Assembly: GCA_002506665.1 (NCBI GenBank)
Contig: DAXZ01000060.1
Coordinates: 1-64,000, forward strand
Direction: 5' to 3'
From: Nitrosopumilus sp. UBA526
GTDB lineage: Archaea; Thermoproteota; Nitrososphaeria; Nitrososphaerales; Nitrosopumilaceae
Length of the DNA: 64,000 nucleotides
In this document: positions 18,090 through 25,926 of the stretch, in pieces
Numbering within the stretch: the first letter of the stretch is position 1
How the letters are laid out: the number at the start of each line of letters is the position of its first letter
The notes under the pieces: generated by a model
What the model was told of the DNA's origin: nothing
Databases searched by the model: none
Seen by the model: only the letters and a program-made list of their open reading frames with translations
Made by a program: the position numbers and the translations under genes

Positions 18090-18848
18090 ATGGCAAAGAA
18101 CCTGAGAATACACATAGCACCGGTGGGTTTTGAGTTTAAACGAGTTACAGAACCTCTCGTTGATATGCAAGCAGACAAGGTGTATCTAATTAGATGGGGG
18201 CAAGACATTGACCAGGCTACCAAATTTTTAACTGCGATCAAAAAAGAGTTGGGAACAAATCACAAACACATCCAAATCAACGAAGTCACCCTAGATCTCT
18301 GGGATCTCTATGAATGCATTGAAAAATTTCGAGAGATCATATATGACGAAAAAGGAAACCACATCTACATTAATGTCTCAACAGGTACAAAGATTACTGT
18401 TATCGCTGGAATGTTATCGTGCATGTTGTGGGATGCAGAACCATATTATGTCCGTGTAAACTATCACGATACAAAAATCAAGACTGTACATTCTGAAGAT
18501 GTAGAAAAACCAAAATCATTACCAGTCCATAAAATAACAAAACCAAAACCAGAATTTATCAAGATCTTGAACCTACTACAGGCTAATGACGGAAACATGA
18601 GAAAACAAATCATGATCAAAAAATTAGAAGAGATCAAAGTCCTAAGAGACAGAGACCAATCTGGTGATGACTTGACACCGTCTGCCATGCATAGCCAGTT
18701 ATCTGCATTGTTGAGACCCATGGAATTAATGTGGAAGTATGTAACAGTAAAATCTAGTGGAAGAAAAAGTACAGTTAGTATGACTGAGCAGGGAAAGAGT
18801 GCATTAAAGATATTTGGTAGCCAATATGCTGATGAGGACATTGAGTGA
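18090..18848 (+). CDS. CARF-like sensor fused to winged helix (HFX_2341/DUF6293-type regulator)
   Basis: The ~252-aa protein has an N-terminal Rossmann-like CARF domain: strand 1 in RIHIAPVGFEF, a strand KVYLIRW near residue 40 and the ligand-loop motif NVSTGTK at 95-101, followed by a helix and the PYYVRVNYHD strand. Residues 155-245 form a winged helix-turn-helix (HSQLSALLRPMELM, then the wing VKSSGRKSTVSMTEQGKSAL). Proteins of this design bind nucleotide ligands, cyclic oligoadenylate in CRISPR-linked members, and regulate transcription. No CRISPR or cas gene is in the window. The ATG at 18090 fits the domain start; the frame is open upstream. Confidence 0.75.
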   Translation: MAKNLRIHIAPVGFEFKRVTEPLVDMQADKVYLIRWGQDIDQATKFLTAIKKELGTNHKHIQINEVTLDLWDLYECIEKFREIIYDEKGNHIYINVSTGTKITVIAGMLSCMLWDAEPYYVRVNYHDTKIKTVHSEDVEKPKSLPVHKITKPKPEFIKILNLLQANDGNMRKQIMIKKLEEIKVLRDRDQSGDDLTPSAMHSQLSALLRPMELMWKYVTVKSSGRKSTVSMTEQGKSALKIFGSQYADEDIE

Positions 18849-18904
18849 ATATAGTTTAATTTGAAATTTCATATGCAAACCGCCTTTTCATATGCCAAAC
18901 AAAG

Positions 18905-18911
18905 TTTATAC
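18905..18911 (+). promoter_or_regulatory. TATA box of riboflavin synthase gene
   Basis: TTTATAC is centred about 27 nt before the TTG at 18935, supporting a leaderless TTG start. Confidence 0.45.
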
Positions 18912-18934
18912 ACATACACGATAAATCTCGGGTA

Positions 18935-19525
18935 TTGTTTACTGGAATAATCCTGGGAACCGGAACAGTGGAGAAGATCTCAGAGGACACCAAAAATCAC
19001 TGTGCAATCAAAATGTCAGTAAATCTGGGAAGACACGCAAAGGGACTAAAGATTGGGCAGAGTGTGGCACTAAACGGAGTCTGCCTTACTGCTACAAAAC
19101 TCTCAAAGTCTGTCTGTGTCTTTGAGATGATCGAGGAGACTGCCAAAAAGACAGATCTTGGAAATCTAAGCAAAGGGCAAATAGTAAACATAGAACGTAG
19201 CCTCAAAGCCGGAGATAGACTAGAGGGACACTTTGTTCTAGGTCACGTAGATGGCGTAGGAACAATCAAAAAAATTCTAAAAAAACCAAAAGAGATCAGA
19301 GTATGGTTTGAGGTTCCAAAAAAACTATCAAGATTTGTTGTAGCAAAGGGCTCAATTGCAGTAGATGGTGTCAGTCTGACCATAGTTGACATCAAGGGCT
19401 CTCGTGCATCAGTATCGCTTATTCCTCACACGGTTAGCAACACAAACTTTGATACCAAAAAGACAGGCGACAAGGTTAATATTGAAACTGATATTCTTGG
19501 GAAATATATCTTAAAGCATGACTAG
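18935..19525 (+). CDS. ribE: Riboflavin synthase, trimeric bacterial type
   Basis: Dismutates two lumazines into riboflavin. The 196-aa protein is a tandem of two lumazine-binding barrels: FTGIILGTGTV with GQSVALNGVCLT in the first and LEGHFVLGHVDGVG with GSIAVDGVSLT in the second. Many archaea use an unrelated pentameric synthase, so this bacterial-type enzyme is notable though familiar in thaumarchaea. The start is TTG, because the MFTG family N-terminus requires it and a TATA box sits 27 nt upstream. Confidence 0.95.
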   Translation: MFTGIILGTGTVEKISEDTKNHCAIKMSVNLGRHAKGLKIGQSVALNGVCLTATKLSKSVCVFEMIEETAKKTDLGNLSKGQIVNIERSLKAGDRLEGHFVLGHVDGVGTIKKILKKPKEIRVWFEVPKKLSRFVVAKGSIAVDGVSLTIVDIKGSRASVSLIPHTVSNTNFDTKKTGDKVNIETDILGKYILKHD

Positions 19526-19566
19526 TTATCTACAAATTTAGTGGTAATTACTAATTTTTGAGTAAG

Positions 19567-19575
19567 CTTTATAAT
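19567..19575 (+). promoter_or_regulatory. TATA box of ribB
   Basis: CTTTATAAT is centred about 28 nt upstream of the TTG start at 19599, in the 73-bp gap after ribE. Confidence 0.4.
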
Positions 19576-19598
19576 CCGATTTAAAAAGTCTCATCCTA

Positions 19599-20264
19599 TT
19601 GTCACTTGAATCGGCGCTAGAATCTCTAAGACGCGGGGAATTTGTTTTGTTATCTGACTCTGAAACCCGGGAAAATGAGATCGATATGGTAGTAGCTGCC
19701 GAGTTTGTTACACCTGAACACGTTGCCCGAATGCGCCAACATGCAGGAGGACTGTTGTGCATTGCAATTGAGAACAGCTTTGCCGCTTCGCTGAACTTGA
19801 GATACATGCACGAGATTCTCTCAGAGTCTCCGATACCCAACAAAGAGATGATAATGGGTCTAGCACCTTATGGCGATCATCCGACATTTTCATTGTCTGT
19901 AAACCACTATCAAACATATACGGGAATCACAGACCGTGACCGTTCTCTTACAATTAACGAGATGGCAAAGATTTATCGTGCAGAAAACAGCCAGAAAAAA
20001 TTTGTGTCTTCCTTCAAGACCCCGGGTCACATCCCACTACTGATTGCATCACAAGGATTGCTAGCTGCACGTCAGGGGCATACGGAGATGTCTGTCTATC
20101 TAGCACAGCTTGCAGGTCTAATACCTGTGACTGCACTATGTGAGATGATGGATGCTGAGACCTATGCCGCACTGTCTGTTGAAAAAGCAGAAAAATTTGC
20201 AAGGCACAATGGGATTCCACTCATTGATGGTGGAGAGCTCCTAGAATACGCAAAGGTGAACTAG
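19599..20264 (+). CDS. ribB: 3,4-dihydroxy-2-butanone 4-phosphate synthase
   Basis: Makes the four-carbon unit for lumazine from ribulose 5-phosphate. The 221-aa protein has the acidic metal loop DSETRENEIDMV near residue 20, RQHAGGLLCIA near 46, a substrate loop around TGITDRDRS near 110 and the GHIPLL/GHTEMSVYLAQLAGL histidine region near 140-170. The start is TTG; no better upstream codon fits. ribH follows 2 bp after its stop. Confidence 0.95.
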   Translation: MSLESALESLRRGEFVLLSDSETRENEIDMVVAAEFVTPEHVARMRQHAGGLLCIAIENSFAASLNLRYMHEILSESPIPNKEMIMGLAPYGDHPTFSLSVNHYQTYTGITDRDRSLTINEMAKIYRAENSQKKFVSSFKTPGHIPLLIASQGLLAARQGHTEMSVYLAQLAGLIPVTALCEMMDAETYAALSVEKAEKFARHNGIPLIDGGELLEYAKVN

Positions 20265-20266
20265 TC

Positions 20267-20683
20267 TTGAATATCGCAATAGTTGTATCAGAGTTTAATG
20301 AGGAGGTGACATCAAGAATGCTTGCAGTCGCAAAAGAAAAGGCACATCTGATGAAACTCAAAGTCTCTCATACCTGTATGGTTCCTGGTGCATATGACAT
20401 GCCTATCATCGTAGATTCGCTGTTAAACAGACCAGACATTGATGCCGTAGTCACTCTGGGGGCTGTAATAAAGGGACAGACAAAACATGATGAGGTTATC
20501 CTTCATTCGACTGCGCGGGCCTTGACAGACCTGTCACTCAAATATCACAAACCAGTATCTCTGGGAATCTCAGGTCCTGGAATGCAAAAGAGACATGCCT
20601 ATGCTAGGATAAGGCCTGTAGCCGAACGTGCCGTAGAAGCTGTTGCAAAGATCTCCGATGAACTACAAAGGATTCAAAGATGA
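20267..20683 (+). CDS. ribH: 6,7-dimethyl-8-ribityllumazine synthase
   Basis: Condenses the butanone phosphate with the pyrimidine to give lumazine. The 138-aa protein starts NIAIVVSEFNEEVT, has VPGAYDMP near residue 42, the phosphate-binding TLGAVIKGQTKHDEV near 66 and the catalytic His in HDEVI. The start is TTG, 2 bp after ribB. Its stop overlaps the arfA ATG by 4 nt. Confidence 0.95.
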   Translation: MNIAIVVSEFNEEVTSRMLAVAKEKAHLMKLKVSHTCMVPGAYDMPIIVDSLLNRPDIDAVVTLGAVIKGQTKHDEVILHSTARALTDLSLKYHKPVSLGISGPGMQKRHAYARIRPVAERAVEAVAKISDELQRIQR

Positions 20684-21432
20684 TTCAGCTAAGCATATTA
20701 AAAATTGCCAAATATGGCTCATGGACTCTGACTCTGGGAAGTGACAGAGAGCACAAACTGCAGATGCTTCAGGCCTCTCTTTACAAGGAGGTGCAAAAGC
20801 TGTTCTCTGAGAGGAACTGTCTGGTATTTCTGAACAGATCTGACGAGTTTTTTGTAATATCAAACGGGTTAGATCTCAAAGACCATATCAGCATACAACA
20901 GACACTTGAGGGGATATTTGATATACGAATTACAATATCTATTGGTTATGGAATCTCGCCGTTTGCGGCAAACCTAAAGGCACATGAGGGAATCCAAGAC
21001 CGAATCGTTCTAGACTCTGAGCACAACATCTTTGGATTTGTAAATGGCAGAGCTGATTCAAACATCTCAATAATGCATCTAGATGTAGATGATCTTACTT
21101 CGAGAAGAAAGACTGACTCGCCATATGAGATCTCATCTACAATCTTTGAGCTGTACTCAAAGATGTCAAAGTTCTTTCTGGAGAGAAACTCTCTTACATT
21201 CTTTATGGGCGGGGATAACTTTATGGTTATATCAGACGATGAGGCAAAAAAATCAGTACAAGACTTTATTGATATGATAAAAGACGATGATAAAATCTCC
21301 CTGAACTGCGGCATAGGCAATGCCTACACAGGCCGAGATGCTGCAAAACTTGCAACAAGATCTCTTGATACCATACGTAAACTCCGAGACTCTGGAAAAG
21401 AAAGGCTTCAGGTTTATGAGATACAATGTTGA
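20680..21432 (+). CDS. arfA: GTP cyclohydrolase III (FAPy-forming)
   Basis: First enzyme of archaeal riboflavin and F420 synthesis, converting GTP to the formamidopyrimidine FAPy. The 250-aa protein consists of two related cyclase-like halves: LSILKIAKYGSWTLTLGSDREHKLQ with an NRSDEFF metal site in the first, and IMHLDVDDLT with FMGGDNFMVIS in the second, the family pattern. FAPy still carries a formyl group that needs a hydrolase, and the next gene is a candidate. It is coupled to ribH by ATGA overlap. Confidence 0.88.
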   Translation: MIQLSILKIAKYGSWTLTLGSDREHKLQMLQASLYKEVQKLFSERNCLVFLNRSDEFFVISNGLDLKDHISIQQTLEGIFDIRITISIGYGISPFAANLKAHEGIQDRIVLDSEHNIFGFVNGRADSNISIMHLDVDDLTSRRKTDSPYEISSTIFELYSKMSKFFLERNSLTFFMGGDNFMVISDDEAKKSVQDFIDMIKDDDKISLNCGIGNAYTGRDAAKLATRSLDTIRKLRDSGKERLQVYEIQC

Positions 21433-22616
21433 TAAAAAATATCAGCATACTCTCAGGCCATGACCTAGACTTTGTTCCAAGTACTGACATTAGAATTCAG
21501 GGCAATAAATTTAAAAAAATCCAACCAAACATCAAGCAAAATACAACCGAAGAGTCCCTTGACTGTCAGGGACTATTAATGATACCTGGCCTCATAAACG
21601 CACATACACATATTGGTGATTCCGTTGGAAAAGACATCTCTCTAAATGATACGGTAGATGAAAAGATTCATCCCGTGTCTGGAGCAAAATCAAAGATTCT
21701 GCAGAACACATCTGACGATACTATAATAGACTTTATGAAAAGCACATGTCGCTCGATGGTTCGCAAGGGGATTACCACCTTTGTTGATTTTAGGGAAGGC
21801 GGGCTAGATGGGGTACTATTGCTAAAAAAGGCCATGTCTGGCATCTCACTGCGTTCAGTAATTTTGGGGCGCACAGAGTTCTATCAGGACACAAAAGCGA
21901 TAAGGGCAAACACCTCTTTTCCTAGCACAAAGTCTGCTGAACTGCTTGGATTATTACAAAAATGTGACGGTATTGGCATTAGTGGAGCAAATGAGAACAG
22001 TACATCGGTACTGAAATATTATTCCAAGACATCCAAACTTCGGGCAATCCATTGTGCAGAGACCAAACAGAGCGTTGCTAGATCCAAAAAAATCACCAAA
22101 ATATCAGAAACTGCCAGAGCCCTGATACTAAAACCTGACTTTCTAGTCCACATGACTCATGCCTCAGAGACTGATCTTCGGCTGGCATCAAGAAAAACAA
22201 GGGGCATTGTAATCTGTCCTAGGGCCAACTCTGCACTTGCCGAAGGGATTCCCAACATCAAACTAATGCTAAAGTCTGGCTGCACCCTTGCCTTGGGTAC
22301 GGACAACATAATGATAAACTCGCCTGATATGTGGAGAGAGATGGATTTTATCTGGAAGGCAACCATGGGAACATACAAGAAAAGAATAGATGCAAAAGAG
22401 ATTCTCAAGATGGCCACAGTAAATGGCGGCAAAGTTCTAGACAAAAACATTGGAACTATAGCGTCTGGCAAAATTGCTGACTGTATATTTCTAGACAAAC
22501 ATGCATTAGATATAGAACCGATGCACAACCCACATGCATCTATAGTTCATAGAGCATCTGAATCTGCAATCAAAGCCGTAATGATGGGAGGAGATATTGT
22601 ACATGGCAATATATGA
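21426..22616 (+). CDS. TIM-barrel amidohydrolase in the riboflavin operon; candidate formamide hydrolase or deaminase
   Basis: A 396-aa metal-dependent amidohydrolase of the chlorohydrolase/ATZ-TRZ type. Metal ligands are visible as HTH in GLINAHTHIGD near residue 60, His in AIHCAET near 200, His in VHMTHASE near 240 and Asp in ALGTDNIMINSP near 295; a small beta-sandwich is formed by both termini. It overlaps arfA by 7 nt and arfC by 14-20 nt, in the exact pathway position of the FAPy deformylase ArfB, of which I see no homologue (creatininase fold) here. A role in deformylating FAPy is attractive but unproven; a nucleobase deaminase is the alternative. Confidence 0.75.
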   Translation: MLIKNISILSGHDLDFVPSTDIRIQGNKFKKIQPNIKQNTTEESLDCQGLLMIPGLINAHTHIGDSVGKDISLNDTVDEKIHPVSGAKSKILQNTSDDTIIDFMKSTCRSMVRKGITTFVDFREGGLDGVLLLKKAMSGISLRSVILGRTEFYQDTKAIRANTSFPSTKSAELLGLLQKCDGIGISGANENSTSVLKYYSKTSKLRAIHCAETKQSVARSKKITKISETARALILKPDFLVHMTHASETDLRLASRKTRGIVICPRANSALAEGIPNIKLMLKSGCTLALGTDNIMINSPDMWREMDFIWKATMGTYKKRIDAKEILKMATVNGGKVLDKNIGTIASGKIADCIFLDKHALDIEPMHNPHASIVHRASESAIKAVMMGGDIVHGNI

Positions 22617-23259
22617 CACACACGTAATACTAAGCGCAGCTATATCCATTGATGGAAAGATTGCCACAAGAACCAGAACTCTGAATCTCTCTTCACATGA
22701 AGACTGTATTAGACTGCACAAACTCCGAACAAAGGTAGATGGAATTCTTGTCGGAAAAAATACCGTAATCAAAGACAATCCTTTGCTAACTGTACGACAC
22801 GCGCAAGGACAGAATCCTGTTAGAATAATATTGGATTCTAGAGGTGAGATATCTGCAGAATCAAAGATATTACAAACATCTAACAAAGTTCCTACAATAA
22901 TTGCTGTATCAGAACAGATCACTAGTTCTCATCTAAAGAAACTTGCCAAGTTTCCTGTTGAGGTAATAATTACGGGGAAAAAATCTGTAAACATAAAATC
23001 ACTGTTGAGAAGACTCTCAGAGAAAAATATAAAGACCATCCTAGTTGAAGGCGGAGGAACCACAAATTGGGAATTTATCCGGCAGGGACTCTTTGATGAA
23101 CTAGTCATTACCGTCTCGCCTTTTCTAATCGGAGGTGACGACTCTGTCTCCCTTGTCCAAGGGGGCGGGTTTGCCAAGATCACAAAATCTCCTAATCTGC
23201 GTCTCAAATCAATCAAAAGGCTCAAAAATCATCTAGTTTTGAACTATCTCAAAGTGTAA
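22603..23259 (+). CDS. arfC: 2,5-diamino-6-ribosylamino-pyrimidinone 5'-phosphate reductase
   Basis: NADPH-dependent reductase of the archaeal/fungal riboflavin route (RibD C-terminal, RIB7 family). The ~218-aa protein has AAISIDGKIAT near the start, DGILVGKNTVIKDNPLLTVR near 45-65 and the dinucleotide-binding LVEGGGTTNWEFI near 145. No deaminase domain is fused. The ATG at 22603 is preferred to the TTG at 22597. It ends the riboflavin gene run. Confidence 0.9.
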   Translation: MAIYDTHVILSAAISIDGKIATRTRTLNLSSHEDCIRLHKLRTKVDGILVGKNTVIKDNPLLTVRHAQGQNPVRIILDSRGEISAESKILQTSNKVPTIIAVSEQITSSHLKKLAKFPVEVIITGKKSVNIKSLLRRLSEKNIKTILVEGGGTTNWEFIRQGLFDELVITVSPFLIGGDDSVSLVQGGGFAKITKSPNLRLKSIKRLKNHLVLNYLKV

Positions 23260-23292
23260 GTTATTATACTTTATTCAAAGTACAATTACAAG

Positions 23293-23502
23293 ATGGTAGT
23301 AAAAACAAAAAAGAAAGTTGCCCCAAAAAAGAAAGCAGCTAAACCAAAGTCTAGAAAACCAGCATTTGGTGGATATGCAATCAATTTTGCAGGACGCACT
23401 GAAACTATAGAACATGTCTTTGGCAAGAAACCAATTCCGCCAAGCGAAATGACCAAAAAGATTTGGGCGTTTATAAAATCAGAACATCTCTCAAATCGTT
23501 AA
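23293..23502 (+). CDS. Small basic protein with Lys-rich tail, possibly SWIB-like
   Basis: A 69-aa protein: the first 25 residues are Lys/Ala/Pro repeats resembling histone or HMG tails (KKKVAPKKKAAKPKSRK), followed by a compact segment AGRTETIEHVFGKKPI and MTKKIWAFIKSEHL. The last part resembles helix 1 of SWIB domains, but the match is short. Binding to nucleic acid is a reasonable inference from charge only. A TATA-like TTATACTTTATT lies 25-30 nt upstream and a hairpin follows the stop. Confidence 0.7.
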   Translation: MVVKTKKKVAPKKKAAKPKSRKPAFGGYAINFAGRTETIEHVFGKKPIPPSEMTKKIWAFIKSEHLSNR

Positions 23503-23510
23503 ATCCACAT

Positions 23511-23530
23511 GTTAACGAATCATCGTTAAC
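23511..23530 (+). terminator. Perfect 8-bp inverted repeat after the small basic gene
   Basis: GTTAACGA and TCGTTAAC flank a 4-nt loop (ATCA), followed by TATCTTTTAATTT. It starts 9 bp after the stop codon, so it may end transcription or act as an RNA processing hairpin; a protein-binding palindrome is possible. Confidence 0.4.
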
Positions 23531-23626
23531 TATCTTTTAATTTCTATAATCTTTCAACTATGTATCATGTTTGAATAGAGTTATCATATCAAATCTCTTT
23601 GTAATTCAATGTTGTCATTCCATAAA

Positions 23627-23689
23627 TCATTCCACAAAGTGATGGTGTGTTAAATTATCATAAAACCTGGTTGATTTTAAATTTACAAA
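23627..23689 (-). repeat. 63-bp direct repeat, distal copy: displaced 3' end of ALDH gene (att-like)
   Basis: Matches 26504-26566 at 59 of 63 positions without gaps. Read on the minus strand it still encodes the last 20 codons and stop of the aldehyde dehydrogenase (VNLKS, then RFYDNLT, then HHFVE and stop). It has no gene in front of it, so it is a detached gene end. This is the footprint left when an element integrates into a gene's 3' end and carries a replacement end. Confidence 0.8.
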
Positions 23690-23923
23690 GTAAAATAAAA
23701 AAATAACTTTGACGCATATAGTAAAATTGGCATGATAATTTGAGCCCATCATAAATCACTAAACCTCGTTGTCAATTCTCATAAAATATGATAAAACGAA
23801 ATTAATATGTGTGAGTTGAAAGATAAGCAGATAAAATTTATGCTTTGAAATTATAATACAATTATTATTCTCTGATGTTTCATCAATGATTCAAACTCTT
23901 ATGCAATCAAAACTAGTTGCTAA
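23690..23923. other. AT-rich non-coding stretch at the element's left end
   Basis: With the adjoining 23531-23626 this makes a long AT-rich spacer. Short A/T tracts such as ATAAAATATGATAAAACG are present, but I see no gene, tRNA or clear repeat besides the att-like copy. Confidence 0.4.
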
Positions 23924-24382
23924 ATGCCCTTTACTGTACAGCTGAATTTTCTTTATCCAAATCTCTTCTTTTTGATGGGAGGGGGTGATTTTTCTACAAA
24001 AGATGAGATAAAAAAACAAGAACTTTTAAAAGAACTAAAGGATAGAACAGATGCTCTCTTAAAAAAACAAAAAAGTGCAACAACAAAATCAGAAAAGATG
24101 ACCGTTGCAATAGGAATTGGAAAGATTGTTGAAAAAATTCTTCCTGCTCATAAGAACTTTGATCTAGTTCCTGCTGATTGTAGATTTCTTGCAGAGCCAA
24201 TAGACATGATTGTATTTGACGGTGTGTCCCAAAACAAAGTAGATAAAATTGCTTTTATGGGTGTAAAGACTGGCAGTTCCACCTTAAACAAACATCAAAA
24301 ACAAATTTGTGATGCAATTAAAGAGTATGTATTCAAGTTATATCCTAGTAGGGGTTATGACTTTATGAAGGTGAAAAAATGA
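23924..24382 (+). CDS. Holliday-junction-resolvase-related endonuclease-like protein with altered active site
   Basis: The 152-aa protein resembles the COG4741-type resolvase-related endonucleases: a Lys-rich helical stretch (residues 20-60), then GKIVEKILP, PADCRFLAEPIDMIVFDG and VKTGSSTLNKHQKQI. In that family the PD-(D/E)xK core reads EVK before TG; here it is GVK (FMGVKTG), so the catalytic acid appears lost, while the upstream Asp in PIDMIVFD remains. The first 20 residues are hydrophobic and may be a misplaced start. Stop and next start overlap (ATGA). Confidence 0.6.
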   Translation: MPFTVQLNFLYPNLFFLMGGGDFSTKDEIKKQELLKELKDRTDALLKKQKSATTKSEKMTVAIGIGKIVEKILPAHKNFDLVPADCRFLAEPIDMIVFDGVSQNKVDKIAFMGVKTGSSTLNKHQKQICDAIKEYVFKLYPSRGYDFMKVKK

Positions 24383-24573
24383 ATACAGATACAGAACAAG
24401 ACATACCTAACACATTTGGTGTAACTTGTAAAAACAAGTACCTGACCATAGCCATGGTAATGGGTGGACTTCAGTTTGGTTCATGGAAGTTTGAGGATCT
24501 ACCAGATGATGTCAAGAAAAGACTACGTGACTATTTGGGTGATTATCATATAGGCGTACCAAGTCAACATTAA
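24335..24573 (+). repeat. Direct repeat unit A (3' end of the nuclease-like gene plus the 64-aa gene)
   Basis: This stretch recurs at 25280-25515 with many identical runs, covering the DFM-VKK C-terminus, the ATGA junction and the following small gene. It indicates a segmental duplication within the element. Confidence 0.75.
24379..24573 (+). CDS. Small unknown protein (64 aa), intact copy
   Basis: Coupled to the nuclease-like gene by a 4-nt overlap. The sequence has a Cys in GVTCKNKY, a hydrophobic core (LTIAMVMGGLQFGSW) and an acidic/basic C-terminal helix (DDVKKRLRDYLGDY). A decayed second copy exists at 25325-25515, showing that this pair was once duplicated as a unit. Function unknown. 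Confidence 0.55.
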   Translation: MNTDTEQDIPNTFGVTCKNKYLTIAMVMGGLQFGSWKFEDLPDDVKKRLRDYLGDYHIGVPSQH

Positions 24574-24598
24574 TCTACTTCAATTACTTCAATAAAGT

Positions 24599-25147
24599 AT
24601 GACAGAAACAACACAAACGCCAAAGTCAGAAGCTCCAAAGTTCCGTGAACTCTTTAAGGAATTTGTTGATAGTGTTAGAGTTGTAGAAGACAATGTACTC
24701 TTTGAGGTTACCAACATTGAAGAGGACTATGAGAACGACCATGATGACCCAGATTGGAAATTCCCAGATGGTATAATCAGCAATATTAAAGGATGGTATG
24801 ATAACATTCCTTCACACTTTGGTCAAGCACAAAAAGAAGGACTGGAGCTGCTGGCAGAACTTGAGAAAGAATGTAGTAAACTCACAGATCACGAATTTGT
24901 GAAAACTGAGTTTGCAGCATACAGAAAGTTCATAGAAGAATACAGAGCAGACTATGAAGGTTTTGTAGATAGAGGCGTGAAATTTGCAATCAGACGTTTT
25001 AGTGAAGGCAAACACGTTGAACGCTCTGAAATACGAAATCTACATGATTGGACATACACAGCAATTCGTGTATTGTCAGACAATCCACATGAGGTACTTG
25101 ATGATCTCAGAGACTCATTAATCTACTGTGAACCAGATGAGGAATAA
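24599..25147 (+). CDS. Acidic helical protein of unknown function (182 aa)
   Basis: Rich in Glu and Asp, with a predicted all-helical C-terminal half (around GLELLAELEKECSKL and FAAYRKFIEEYRADYEGF) and an acidic DYENDHDDPDWKF loop near residue 45. I do not recognise a family. It lies between the two copies of the duplicated segment, so it was either inserted there or was part of a larger duplicated unit. Confidence 0.6.
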   Translation: MTETTQTPKSEAPKFRELFKEFVDSVRVVEDNVLFEVTNIEEDYENDHDDPDWKFPDGIISNIKGWYDNIPSHFGQAQKEGLELLAELEKECSKLTDHEFVKTEFAAYRKFIEEYRADYEGFVDRGVKFAIRRFSEGKHVERSEIRNLHDWTYTAIRVLSDNPHEVLDDLRDSLIYCEPDEE

Positions 25148-25328
25148 TTCCCTCCTATTTGGCTACTGGAAATCAAAAGAGACTGAGTTTGATTATGTTG
25201 ATGTAGCAGCACCATTTCAGTTTGATAGTGAAGATGAGGCCCTCAGTCATGGTGAGGACAATGCACAAGAATATGTGTTAAAGTCATATTCTAGTGGTGG
25301 TCATGACTTTATGAGGGTAAAAAAATGA
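25128..25328 (+). CDS. Small acidic ORF sharing the C-terminus of the nuclease-like gene (66 aa)
   Basis: The frame overlaps the 182-aa gene's 3' end and finishes with YSSGGHDFMRVKK, matching the YPSRGYDFMKVKK end of the nuclease-like protein. The rest (DYVDVAAPFQFDSEDEAL) is unrelated. It looks like a chimera created by the duplication or by recombination, and may not be expressed. Confidence 0.4.
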   Translation: MNQMRNNSLLFGYWKSKETEFDYVDVAAPFQFDSEDEALSHGEDNAQEYVLKSYSSGGHDFMRVKK

Positions 25329-25515
25329 ATACAGATACAGAACAGGACATACCTACACATTTGGCCCAACCTGCAAAAACAAGTACCTGACCATAGCCAT
25401 GGTAATGGGCGGACTTCAGTTTGGTTCATGGGAGTTTAAGGATCTGCCAGATGATGTCAAGAAAAGACTACGTGACTATCTAGGAGATTATCGCAACGCC
25501 CAACCAATTCAATAA
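25325..25515 (+). pseudogene. Frameshifted second copy of the 64-aa gene (repeat unit B)
   Basis: Nearly identical to 24379-24573, but one A is missing after the ACATACCT run, shifting the frame after about nine codons. The remaining sequence still reads as the small protein in the new frame to a TAA at 25513-25515. The decay shows the duplicate is not under strong selection. Confidence 0.7.
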
Positions 25516-25689
25516 TGTCACCTTACTATCCAAAAAGACTATAGATCTTCATTTACAAGGGCCTTCACAAAGAAATTATTGAAGCAATTAACACGAAATC
25601 ATATGACTGCCAGGTATTGCGTGTAGCAGACAATGGTGAGGTCACATACGAATGAAACATTCTAAAAATGATATTGTTTTACGTATATG

Positions 25690-25926
25690 TCTGGAAGTCT
25701 TCTAAACTGTCCATTAAAAGAGTGCCAGTCACATAAAGTAATTTACGTTCTGTGGGACATGATTCAGATAACAAAATTTTAAAAGCTGAGTTTACCGATT
25801 ATTCTGTCTATCACTATTATGATGTTCCATCACATATTCATGACGGATTAATGAATGCAACCTTCTCATGGAAAATATCTTGTGGCAAATGTTAAAGGCA
25901 GGTTCGCTTACAAGAAAATACGTTAA
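25690..25926 (+). pseudogene. KTSC-domain protein pseudogene
   Basis: Reading 25704-25736 gives KRVPVT followed by TAA, and the same frame continues SNLRSVGHDSDN, AEFTDYSVYHYYDVPSHIHDGLMNAT; after a one-base shift it resumes SHGKYLVANVKGRFAYKKIR and stops at 25924-25926. This is the KTSC domain layout (SSNLxSVGYD, YxYxxVP, ASxGxY), a short domain often found next to lysyl-tRNA synthetase or nuclease genes in mobile DNA. The in-frame TAA and the frameshift make it a pseudogene. Start not located. Confidence 0.65.
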
